Shown here piece after piece: positions 17,118 through 25,175 of a DNA stretch of 54,672 nucleotides (position 1 is the first letter of the stretch; every line of letters begins with the position of its first letter). Source of the DNA: an uncultured SAR116 cluster alpha proteobacterium (GTDB taxonomy: Bacteria > Pseudomonadota > Alphaproteobacteria > Puniceispirillales > Puniceispirillaceae); NCBI GenBank assembly GCA_902578815.1, contig CACHEI010000013.1:1-54672 (forward strand), written 5' to 3'. The position numbers and the translations under genes are program-made. Below the pieces are notes generated by a model. The model saw only the letters and a program-made list of their open reading frames with translations, was not told the origin of the DNA and did not search any database.

Positions 17118-19063
17118 TCGTCGCAACAGCAGGCCATGTAGATCATGGCAAGACAGAGCTGATCAAGGCTTTGACCGGCATTGATACTGACCGCCTGCCA
17201 GAAGAAAAAGCGCGTGGATTGTCCTTAGATCTGGGATTTGCCTACCACGCAGTGTCAGGTTCAGGAATCATCGGCTTTGTGGATGTTCCAGGCCATGAAA
17301 AATTCATCCGCAATATGTTGGCAGGGGTTGTAGGGATTGATCTATGCTTGCTCGTAGTGGCTGCTGATGATGGGGTAATGCCGCAAACACGTGAACATCT
17401 GGCCATACTTAATCTGCTTGCCATCGAAAAATGCTTAGTGGCGTTGACCAAGGTTGATCGGGTTCAACCAGACCGCATTAGAGAAGTGCAGTTGCAAGTG
17501 AAGCGGCTTTTTGCAGAATCAGGGCGCGAGGAGTGTGATGTCTACCCTATCTGTGCTCCTAAGGCTGAGGGAATTGATGTGCTCGGCCAAGCGCTTTTCT
17601 GGCACGCAATAGACATCAGCTCCAAAGCCAATATTGCACGAGCCACGAATCATTTTTTTAGGATGGCCATTGACCGGGTTTTTTCATTGAAGGGGGCGGG
17701 TTTGATCGTTACCGGTATGGTTTATTCCGGTCTGATACACACTTCACAAACTCTGACGCTCTCGTCAACCGGATCGCAAGTCCGCATAAGAGGCATCAGA
17801 GTAAATAGCCAGACAACTACCTGTGCAAAGGCTGGAGAACGTTGCGCGCTAAATATCACTGGGCGCGGTATAGGTGAGCACTCAGTCAGGCGTGGCAACT
17901 GGTTGATGCATCAAAGGCTCCATAGACCAACAAAACGCATAGATGTTGATCTTGAGGTGCTGAAGAGCGAATCAGGTGTCCTGAAACACTGGACGCCAAC
18001 ACATTTACATATTGGCTCGGATCACCTGCCAGCAAGGGTTGCGGTTTTGTCCGGGGGTGGCATTGCGGCGGGCAAACGTGGTTTCGCTCAACTGGTGCTG
18101 GATCGCAACATTTTCGTCTGTCACGGCGATCGTTTTGTGATAAGGGATCAATCTGCACAACGCACCATTGCGGGGGGGCGTGTCATTGATCCCTTTTCCC
18201 CTAAGCGCGGCCGTGCAAAGCCAAGACGAATAGCTAGCTTGAAAGCAATGTGTTGCGATACCCCCGCCAAAATACTAAGAAAACTGGCTGACTTAAGTGA
18301 GACCGGTGTACCACTTCGCCCATTTGCTGTGGCGCATAATCTGCGACCCCCTCAAGTAAATGCGCTGATTGCGTCTTTAAAATTGAGGCTTGTTGGCAGT
18401 GCGAGGGATGAACGGGTTTTCTGCGAGAGAAGATGGCAAGAGCTACTCCAACATATTGAAAAAATCATAGCCCAATTTCACCGGTCCAATCCGTCCCTTG
18501 TTGGCGCCAGTATCAAAGATATACAAAGACAGCTTATCCCCTTTGTTGAGATGGTGACGCTTGACGCAGCGCTAAATTTGTTGGTTGCAGAAAATCAGCT
18601 TGGTGCGCAGGGAAAAAAATTCTTTTTGCGCTCTCACGCTATTCATATCTCGGCGAAGGACACGAGCCTTTTGGCTCGCGCTAAGGTGATTCTGGCCCCA
18701 ACATCCGGCAGCCCCCCTAGTCTTTATCAGGCAGCCAAAGATATTGGTGTCGACGTTTCTTCACTCGAGAAAGTTTTAAAAATTGGTGTCAAGTTGGGAG
18801 ATGTTGCGATGATTGAGAAAAACCGTTACCTGCCCAAAGTCTTGCTGGCAAAATTTGTTATCATCGCGGAGCAGCTTGCGGCGCGGTCAGATGATGGTTT
18901 GTTCACAGCAGCCAATTATCGGGACGAGACCAAGTTGGGACGGAATTTTGCAATAGCTGTTTTGGAATATTTTGACCGAGTAGGATTTACTATGCAGGTT
19001 GGTAACCACCGTCGTGTTAGGTGTTCCGCCAACAGTATTTTTTCGTTAGAAAGTAAGAACTAA
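17114..19063 (+). CDS. selB: Selenocysteine-specific translation elongation factor
   Basis: This GTPase of 649 residues brings Sec-tRNA to the ribosome at UGA codons marked by a SECIS hairpin. G1 is GHVDHGKTELI, G3 is DVPGHEKF, G4 is TKVD. The EF-Tu-like domains 2 and 3 follow, and the C-terminal 200 residues form the SelB winged-helix domains that bind SECIS RNA. The ATG overlaps the selA stop (ATGA). The length is normal for SelB (about 610-650). The tRNA-Sec gene follows 20 bp after its stop. Confidence 0.95.
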   Translation: MIVATAGHVDHGKTELIKALTGIDTDRLPEEKARGLSLDLGFAYHAVSGSGIIGFVDVPGHEKFIRNMLAGVVGIDLCLLVVAADDGVMPQTREHLAILNLLAIEKCLVALTKVDRVQPDRIREVQLQVKRLFAESGREECDVYPICAPKAEGIDVLGQALFWHAIDISSKANIARATNHFFRMAIDRVFSLKGAGLIVTGMVYSGLIHTSQTLTLSSTGSQVRIRGIRVNSQTTTCAKAGERCALNITGRGIGEHSVRRGNWLMHQRLHRPTKRIDVDLEVLKSESGVLKHWTPTHLHIGSDHLPARVAVLSGGGIAAGKRGFAQLVLDRNIFVCHGDRFVIRDQSAQRTIAGGRVIDPFSPKRGRAKPRRIASLKAMCCDTPAKILRKLADLSETGVPLRPFAVAHNLRPPQVNALIASLKLRLVGSARDERVFCERRWQELLQHIEKIIAQFHRSNPSLVGASIKDIQRQLIPFVEMVTLDAALNLLVAENQLGAQGKKFFLRSHAIHISAKDTSLLARAKVILAPTSGSPPSLYQAAKDIGVDVSSLEKVLKIGVKLGDVAMIEKNRYLPKVLLAKFVIIAEQLAARSDDGLFTAANYRDETKLGRNFAIAVLEYFDRVGFTMQVGNHRRVRCSANSIFSLESKN

Positions 19064-19083
19064 TAATGATTAAAGACTTATAT

Positions 19084-19179
19084 GGAAGAGGATCGCACCC
19101 CGGTGGGGCGCCTAGACTTCAAATCTAGTGAGGGGCGTTCAACGTCCCTGGTGGGTTCGACTCCCACGCTCTTTCGCCA
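19084..19179 (+). tRNA. selC: tRNA-Sec (anticodon TCA)
   Basis: This 96-nt gene has encoded CCA. The anticodon arm is CTAGA-CTTCAAA-TCTAG with TCA at 19119-19121. The D arm is long and GC-rich around the loop CCCCGGTGGGG. A long variable arm (AGGG..CG TTCA CG..CCCT) is followed by T arm GTGGG-TTCGACT-CCCAC. The acceptor stem GGAAGAG pairs with CTCTTTC (one G-U); an eighth pair would be G-G. The long D stem, long variable arm and UCA anticodon are diagnostic of bacterial selC. It lies directly after selB. Confidence 0.95.
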
Positions 19180-19717
19180 ATCACCAAAAAGACGAAACTC
19201 ATACACGAAAAACTTCGAGCATGGACAGAGCTGCAAGAACATGTGTTAGTGGAAGTTGTTAACAAAGAGATTGACGTTAGCAAGTTGACCCAGTCTACCT
19301 ATGCTCTCTAGCGTTCCCATCCATCAAATGATCGAGGGCAGTGAAATCGGTGATCTTAGGCTTTAAAGCCGGTTTCCCATCACGTTTTCTGGCGTAATTG
19401 AAGTCAGATCATCAAGAAGCGCATCGTTGATTTCGGTCATTGGACCGGTAACAGTGCTGTAAATATCAGAGATGGCCTTCTCCGATTAAATCGCAGCCGC
19501 TGCATCGCCCATATCAACGATTTTGCCGATTCCAGGAAATTAAACAAACTCAATATCGCCTAGCTGTTAATCGGCGAGTGTCGAGATGCCAACAGAACAT
19601 ATCTCGATATCAAGACTAGCGCACTCATGGTCTTAAGAAAATTTCAACAAAGTCTGAACTTTTTGAGTTTAAAGTGACACAATCTAATCGCACAAAAGAT
19701 TGTGACCGTCTTGGGTG
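19180..19717. other. Decayed coding stretch between selC and the selenoprotein
   Basis: No intact gene is present. On the minus strand, about 19320-19535, a protein-like frame reads GIGKIVDMGDAAAAI, then a TAA, then EKAISDIYSTVTGPM and INDALLDDLTSITPENVMGN. On the plus strand, 19190-19312 encodes a 40-residue tail that ends in TAG. Both look like worn-down genes. I recognise no family. Confidence 0.35.
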
Positions 19718-20953
19718 TCACCAACCCGCCGCCGACGATCCTGGCAACGGACCTTCAGACCAAAATCTTGGTGTCATTAGTGACATTTCGACAATTTGCA
19801 ACATGACCTTGTTCTCAGAAACGATTGAAACCGCCTCCAAAGAAAGAAGCAATTGGCCAGCTCTGGTCTCTTCCCAGAACCATTTTCCCATTAATTCCAG
19901 ATCGTCTATCCCATCACGATGGGTTCTTGTCTCTGTATAGTAGGCTTCCAAATCTTCAACAACCAGCTTCAAAAGGGGAATCGCTGGTAGTCCTTTTCGG
20001 GGGCTTTTTGGTATCTCACCCCTGATGAATTTAGAAATAAAAGGTGCAAAGTCCTTAATCGCGAGTTCGCTAGCCCCGACAGTTGTGCGTCCGCGAGCTG
20101 CGACCGCCGCTTCATAATCGGGGAATAATGCGTCTATTTCGCCTTGGACCGCAGCAACCAACTTGTCCACATCACCAATATCATTAGTACTTAAAACAAG
20201 CTCTGGCGGCAACGCATAACCCATGCGCCCGTCTCGAACAGGGATAATTTCGGGAAAATCCTCTAGAACGGGGCCGGTCTCGGCCTCAAGCAATTCAAAT
20301 GCTGCTCGGATTACCTTCTTTTGGAACTCTGGATCATTTGGTTTTCCCATTCCCCGTCCCATTGGAAAATCCAGAAACAATCCGCGTGCAGGCTTGATAG
20401 CTTCAATGTGTTCACGAACAAAACCGACAACAACAGTCGACAGACCCTCTGATTCAAAATAATGAGCAAGCCCGCACACGGCGCGCGTACAAAACGGTCA
20501 TATGGGGATTAAAAAGACTGTATTGACACCCTCTTGCTTCATCTGCCCTGCAACTTCACGGGCGGACTTCTCCATCGTGACTGGGTCGGCGGCTCCCATA
20601 AATGAATAATGCATGTCCGCAACGGACCCAATCTCGCCATCTGTTTCCATTTCGTCGAGTCTGTCCAATGGGATGATTACATTGAGATCTTGCTGCCATG
20701 CAGAGCGGTCAAATTCGACGGCCACGTGGGTCATGACAAGATCGCGGTCGTCCTTGTGAAAAGTTCTGTGGTCTTTCGCAAGCCAAGAGAAGGGTTTGTC
20801 ACCACGCCGTGATACAGCTGCAGTCGATACAATTGAAATTCGCCGCTGGTTTGCGGGCACTGAGGTCGTCCATGCAAGATTGTCGAAGGTAGGTAGTTCA
20901 AGATTTGAAATAAAACCTCGGCCTACAGCCGGCATCTCTGAGATTTTGGTCAT
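19718..20953 (-). CDS. GrdB-like selenoprotein B family protein, Sec152 at an in-frame TGA
   Basis: Read through one TGA (20498-20500), this is a single 411-residue protein. Upstream of the TGA it has MTKISEMP, ISIVSTAAVSRRGDKPF, IGSVADMHYSFMGAADP and EGVNTVFLIPI; downstream it continues PFCTRAVCGLAHYFESEGLS, VVGFVREHIEAIKPARGLFL and GPVLEDFP. This is the order in the glycine/sarcosine/betaine reductase selenoprotein B family of alphaproteobacteria, where Sec or Cys fills this position. The site is Sec-Pro-Phe-Cys, a U-x-x-C redox motif. GGAAG lies 6 bases before the start. The gene is convergent with selA-selB-selC. A small hairpin (20475-20487, loop GCC) follows the TGA. The exact substrate is unknown; no GrdA or GrdC/D partner is present. 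Confidence 0.85.
20498..20500 (-). other. Selenocysteine TGA codon
   Basis: This TGA lies within a continuous family alignment, between LIPI and PFC. The family has Cys or Sec at this position, and the decoding genes selA, selB and selC are adjacent. Downstream bases 20487-20475 form CGCGC-GCC-GUGUG (two G-U pairs), and CCG/CGG can close a lower stem: a candidate SECIS at the usual distance. The hairpin is not a strong match to known loops. Confidence 0.82.
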
Positions 20954-21449
20954 CTTGAGCTTCCTTAAAACACCAAAGGCATACTTTGTAACGATGTAAA
21001 ATGTGGAGCAAAAGGGCAAGCAAGAATTACTGATTTGTACATTCAGCATTACTGAAAAATTTAGCAATGATTTTTCTGTTTCGGCAATAAGGAGGTTTAA
21101 TCAATTAAATGATGCCCAAGGCGCAGCCACCGCCGCCCAATGAGCCTGCACCCTTGAACCTGAGACTTGTCTAAACCAAAAAGCAGCATCGGTAACCCTA
21201 GAATAGGAATTGCGAGCAGATTTGGGTTTGGATTTTAGTGGCGTGATATGATTAATGCTACTCAGAGAGTGGTTCTGGAAGATGGGATCCTTTCCCAATG
21301 CCCGATACCCATGACATCTTTATATGTATTAAGCTAATTAACTCAGCAGAGTTAATTAGTTGAAGCGTGTGACGGGAACAAATACTTCAAAGATAATGCA
21401 AAAACTGTAAGGTGTTTCCAGTGATGATTTAACTCGCAGGGTGAAAGAT
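20954..21449. promoter_or_regulatory. Divergent region between selenoprotein and 5'-nucleotidase genes
   Basis: These 496 bp without a clear gene must hold the promoters for both flanking genes. An ATTAACTC..GAGTTAAT inverted repeat (TTAACTC AGCA GAGTTAA, 21338-21355) is the most obvious structure and could be an operator for the nucleotidase gene. A 65-codon minus-strand frame (21101-21298) is not convincing. Confidence 0.4.
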
Positions 21450-23273
21450 ATGAAATTCCACAGGCTTAAAAAGAGCAGGACACTTGGACATTATGGTATC
21501 GTTGCAACCCTATTTGCAGCTCTATCGTTGGGGGTGGCAAAGGCAGGCGAACTCAAGATTGTTCACATAAACGATCACCATTCACACCTGAAGTCCAATG
21601 GACGAATGAGTCTAAATTTGGGCGGCAAATCTACAAGGGTTAAATCCGGTGGAATGCCATCTGTCGTGGCCAAAATCAAGGACCTCCAGAACAAGAGTCC
21701 TAACCTGCTTAAACTGCATGCTGGCGATGCTGTATCTGGATCACTGTTTTTTACGTTGTTCAAGGGTGAGGCTGACGCTGCCCTGATGAATGAGATCTGC
21801 TTTGATGCTTTCGCACTTGGAAACCATGAGTTTAATGAGGGTGACGCAGGTCTTGCGAAATTTCTAGATTTTTTAAAATCGGACAAATGTAACACGCCAG
21901 TCCTCGCCGCCAACATCAAGCCGGAGGTTGGTGTTTCCGCGCTAACGCCAAACAGCGATACCGACTATTTTCAGCCATATACTGTGATGCAGATTGATGG
22001 CATGAAGATTGGGATCGTGGGAATCGACATTGTCCGAAAAACGAAACTTTCTTCCAGCCCCGATGAGACAACAATCTTTCTTGATGAAGCTGAAACCGCT
22101 CAAAGAATGGTTGATGAACTCAAACAAACCGGCATCAACCACATAATTCTGCTGACACATTACGGGTATCAAAATGAAATGGAGCTTGCCTCCAAAATTG
22201 ATGGAGTCGATGTGATCATTGGTGGCGATTCACACACACTTCTGGGTGATTTTGACGCTCTTGGCCTAAACTCATCTGGTCCTTACCCGACAGTGGTGCG
22301 CGGCGTTGGTGGTAATACTGTTTGTGTTGCTACCGCCTGGCAATATAGTCAAATCGTTGGCGAACTCGACATCTCATTCAATGACAAGGGTGAAGTCCAG
22401 TTATGCCGTGGCGTCCCGCATTTAATGCTTGGAGACAGTTTTAAGCGCAAAAACGCCGACGGTGAACGTATTGAGGTTGGGGGTGCAGCGCGCGAAGCAA
22501 TCTATGCGCAAATCAAGGCTGACCCCAAGCTTTCCATCGTAAAGGAAGATGCGGATGCTGCGGCATTGCTTGCATCCTTCAGTGTGAAAGTAGAGGAGAT
22601 GCGGTCGGTGAAAATCGGGGATGTTACGGAAAACCTGTGCCTGTCCCGTATTCCTGGGGACAAGCGGTCAAAGATCTGCTCGCCTGAAGATACGGCGAGT
22701 AATGGCTCCGATATTTCCATGTTGGTAGCACATGCGTTTCGTGAGATGGCAAAGGCTAGCGACATCGCCATCCAGAATGGTGGTGGTGTGAGAACGGATA
22801 TCGCCAAGGGTACCCTGACCATGGGTGACGCCTACAATTTGCTCCCCTTCGCAAATACGCTTGTTGAAATGGATATGACTGGCGCAGAAATAAAGACTGT
22901 TCTTGAGGAGGCAGTTGACTACGCTCTCCAGCCAGATGGCTCTACGGGTGCCTATCCCTATGCAGCTGGTTTGCGCTGGCATATCGAGGTGGCGGCGCCA
23001 TTTGGGCAGCGTCTTCGTCAGATGGAGTTTAAGGGTCGAAACGATGGGTCGTGGGCCCCACTGGATATGGATAAGACGTACCGCCTTGTCACCAACAATT
23101 ATATTGCGGCAGGCCGTGATGGCTATCCGACTTTTAAGACAGTAAAGAACGGCGGACGCTATACAGACACCTATCTTGATTATACGCAGTCGTTTGTCGA
23201 TTACGTTCAGGAGCGCGGTAGCATCGGCAGACTGCCGTCATCTGAATATTCAACGCAAGCTCTGATGAGGTAG
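21450..23273 (+). CDS. Secreted 5'-nucleotidase / metallophosphoesterase (UshA family)
   Basis: This protein of about 607 residues has a signal peptide (VATLFAALSLGVAKAG) and would act in the periplasm, releasing phosphate and nucleoside from nucleotides. The N-terminal calcineurin-like domain has HINDHHSH, GDAVSGSLF, FALGNHEFNEGD, LTHYG and GGDSHT as metal ligands. The C-terminal 5'-nucleotidase domain has IQNGGGVRTD and NNYIAAGRDGYPTF. The ATG at 21450 is preferred to the GTG at 21441. It probably serves phosphorus scavenging. No PHO box was identified. Confidence 0.9.
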   Translation: MKFHRLKKSRTLGHYGIVATLFAALSLGVAKAGELKIVHINDHHSHLKSNGRMSLNLGGKSTRVKSGGMPSVVAKIKDLQNKSPNLLKLHAGDAVSGSLFFTLFKGEADAALMNEICFDAFALGNHEFNEGDAGLAKFLDFLKSDKCNTPVLAANIKPEVGVSALTPNSDTDYFQPYTVMQIDGMKIGIVGIDIVRKTKLSSSPDETTIFLDEAETAQRMVDELKQTGINHIILLTHYGYQNEMELASKIDGVDVIIGGDSHTLLGDFDALGLNSSGPYPTVVRGVGGNTVCVATAWQYSQIVGELDISFNDKGEVQLCRGVPHLMLGDSFKRKNADGERIEVGGAAREAIYAQIKADPKLSIVKEDADAAALLASFSVKVEEMRSVKIGDVTENLCLSRIPGDKRSKICSPEDTASNGSDISMLVAHAFREMAKASDIAIQNGGGVRTDIAKGTLTMGDAYNLLPFANTLVEMDMTGAEIKTVLEEAVDYALQPDGSTGAYPYAAGLRWHIEVAAPFGQRLRQMEFKGRNDGSWAPLDMDKTYRLVTNNYIAAGRDGYPTFKTVKNGGRYTDTYLDYTQSFVDYVQERGSIGRLPSSEYSTQALMR

Positions 23274-23394
23274 TTTAAAATGTCGTTTTTGGTGTGAGGT
23301 ACGGATTGTGCATCTTGGTGCTGATAATTCTGTTTTTAATATTTGGAAAACTGATGACAAGTCAGTTTGAAGTGATTAACCTCCGGATGTTACC

Positions 23395-23811
23395 GTGCAA
23401 AACGACACGTCCTCTTGCTTGCAAAAAAGGTTAAGCGTTGTGTTTTATTTGCCGATAAGCTTAAAAAAAACCCATAAATGCACCGCCTTGTTAATCTTTA
23501 TTTTTATGTTCCCGCAATCAGCAATTTGTCAGGAGCACAAAAGTGGTTTTGGTCTTGGCTTCGAAAAAATGCAGAAAATTTGGCAAGGTATTTCGGATGC
23601 ACCTAAAATGACAACCTGCCGACTTGCTAACAAAACCGTGTACAAAGGAAAGCAGATATGTGTTTACAAGGGTGCAAACAAAACAATTCTTGGTGTCTAT
23701 AACATGGCCGGTGACTTCTGCTCTACTGCTATGGATTGCCGCTATGAACCCAATGGCACCAAGACAATTGCAAGTCTTGTGAAAGCCTTCAAGGAAGCTG
23801 AGGATAAATAG
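23395..23811 (+). CDS. Small secreted cysteine-containing protein
   Basis: The frame is 138 residues from a GTG; the true start may be later, since the hydrophobic ALLIFIFMFPQSAIC followed by QEHKSG looks like a signal peptide. The mature part has CRLANKTVYKGKQICVYKGA and FCSTAMDCRYEPNGT, with paired cysteines that probably form disulfides. I recall similar short exported proteins from marine alphaproteobacteria but know no function. It lies 121 bp downstream of the nucleotidase gene. Confidence 0.6.
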   Translation: MQNDTSSCLQKRLSVVFYLPISLKKTHKCTALLIFIFMFPQSAICQEHKSGFGLGFEKMQKIWQGISDAPKMTTCRLANKTVYKGKQICVYKGANKTILGVYNMAGDFCSTAMDCRYEPNGTKTIASLVKAFKEAEDK

Positions 23812-23870
23812 ACTTCATCAACAATATTGACGGCAACAGCGCTGCCAACGCTGGACCTCCTCGCATGTTC

Positions 23871-25034
23871 CTACTTCACCGGTGGCAACTCGGCAAGCGC
23901 TGTTTTGAGATCAGCAATCAGATCAGAGGGTGTTTCCAGACCGATGTTAAGGCGTACAAGACGGCCAGCGAAGTCCTGTCCTGGGCGATGAAGGTCCGGA
24001 TAGATCACGGCAAGGCTGTTCACCCCACCCCAACTCAGACCGATTTTGAAAACGGTTAATCTATTAAGAAAATTCTGTACCTGTTGAAATGAGCAGTGAT
24101 CCTTGAAAAGAAAAGAGAAGACACTGGCTGAGCCTGTAAAATCACGCTTCCAATGCGCGTGTCCTGGGCAAGATGGCAGCGCTGGATGATAGACCGCGGC
24201 GATGTGTCGATTTTTAGCCAGCCAATTCGCGATTTCTACCGATGACTTTTCAAGCTGAGAGAGCCGCACGGCCAACGTTTGTAATCCGCGCAAAGCGACG
24301 CTGCAGTCATCTGGTGACACAGCCATACCTAACTGCCGATAGACTGGCCCAAGCGTTTCATAGGCGTTCTCATCGCGCGTTGAAACCGAGCCAAGGAGCA
24401 AATCGCTGTGGCCACCAATATATTTTGTTAGAGCCTGAATGCTGACATCAACACCGTGATGGAAGGCGTCAAACATCACCCCAGCGGCGTAGGTGTTGTC
24501 GAGTGCGACGGCGACACCACTTTCATGCGCTGCCGCCACGATTGCTGGTACATCTTGAATTTCCATCGTCACCGAACCCGGGCTCTCACACCAAATTAGG
24601 GTTGTGTTATCCCTGATTAGGGATGTGATAGCAGAGCCAATGAGTGGGTCGTAGGCTTCGACCTCAATACCAAATTTCCGCAGAATTCCATCAGCCATTT
24701 CTTTGTTAGGTCCATAGGCGGAAAACGGCACTAGCGCATGACTGCCGGTACGGCAATAGGCCATGTAAACAAGGGCAATTGCTGCCTGTCCGCCTGGCAC
24801 AATGAAGCTGTTGTGAGCACCCTCCAAATGTTTTATGCGTGCTGCAAGCTCGAGTGTCGTTGGTGTTCCATATAGCCCATAAGAGTAGCCATATTTTTCT
24901 TGTTGCCAGCCATCGTGAACCGAGTCCTGATCGTCAAAGACCACTGTTGAGCCTCGGTAAACAGGCGTTACCAGCGATTTGTAATCGCGTCGTGACCGAG
25001 GCGTGGGATCAAGAAGTTTCGTACGCCAATCCAT
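23871..25034 (-). CDS. metC: Cystathionine beta-lyase-type PLP enzyme
   Basis: This 387-residue enzyme of the Cys/Met-metabolism PLP family (fold type I) would cleave cystathionine to homocysteine, pyruvate and ammonia. It has the N-terminal PVYRGSTVVFD and YGYSYGLYGTPTT, the D-N-T-Y-A-A-G site, and the PLP lysine in SIQALTKYIGGHSDLLLGSV. The C-terminal SWGGVNSLA motif is typical of beta-lyases. It is a single-gene unit convergent with the small secreted protein gene. Another C-S lyase role is possible. Confidence 0.85.
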   Translation of the reverse strand: MDWRTKLLDPTPRSRRDYKSLVTPVYRGSTVVFDDQDSVHDGWQQEKYGYSYGLYGTPTTLELAARIKHLEGAHNSFIVPGGQAAIALVYMAYCRTGSHALVPFSAYGPNKEMADGILRKFGIEVEAYDPLIGSAITSLIRDNTTLIWCESPGSVTMEIQDVPAIVAAAHESGVAVALDNTYAAGVMFDAFHHGVDVSIQALTKYIGGHSDLLLGSVSTRDENAYETLGPVYRQLGMAVSPDDCSVALRGLQTLAVRLSQLEKSSVEIANWLAKNRHIAAVYHPALPSCPGHAHWKRDFTGSASVFSFLFKDHCSFQQVQNFLNRLTVFKIGLSWGGVNSLAVIYPDLHRPGQDFAGRLVRLNIGLETPSDLIADLKTALAELPPVK

Positions 25035-25175
25035 ATGTTGCTCTCCTTCAAGCGGTTGTGTCTGATTGCACCCAACAGCGTTAGCAAGTCAAGACCGACC
25101 GAAGTCATTAAAGATATTGCCCCGGCAGTACAGCCATGATTGACAAATTTGGCAAATCACGTCACTTCTTTGGCA

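Noticed and set aside
20257..20499. The downstream half of the selenoprotein as a separate gene starting at 20479
   Set aside because: The start would be a GTG in the middle of a conserved helix, and the family alignment runs on through the TGA; read-through as Sec explains both halves.
21101..21298. 65-codon minus-strand frame between the selenoprotein and nucleotidase genes
   Set aside because: No domain or SD; the plus strand shows a faint dehydrogenase-like string (LGLDFSGVI) too short to call.
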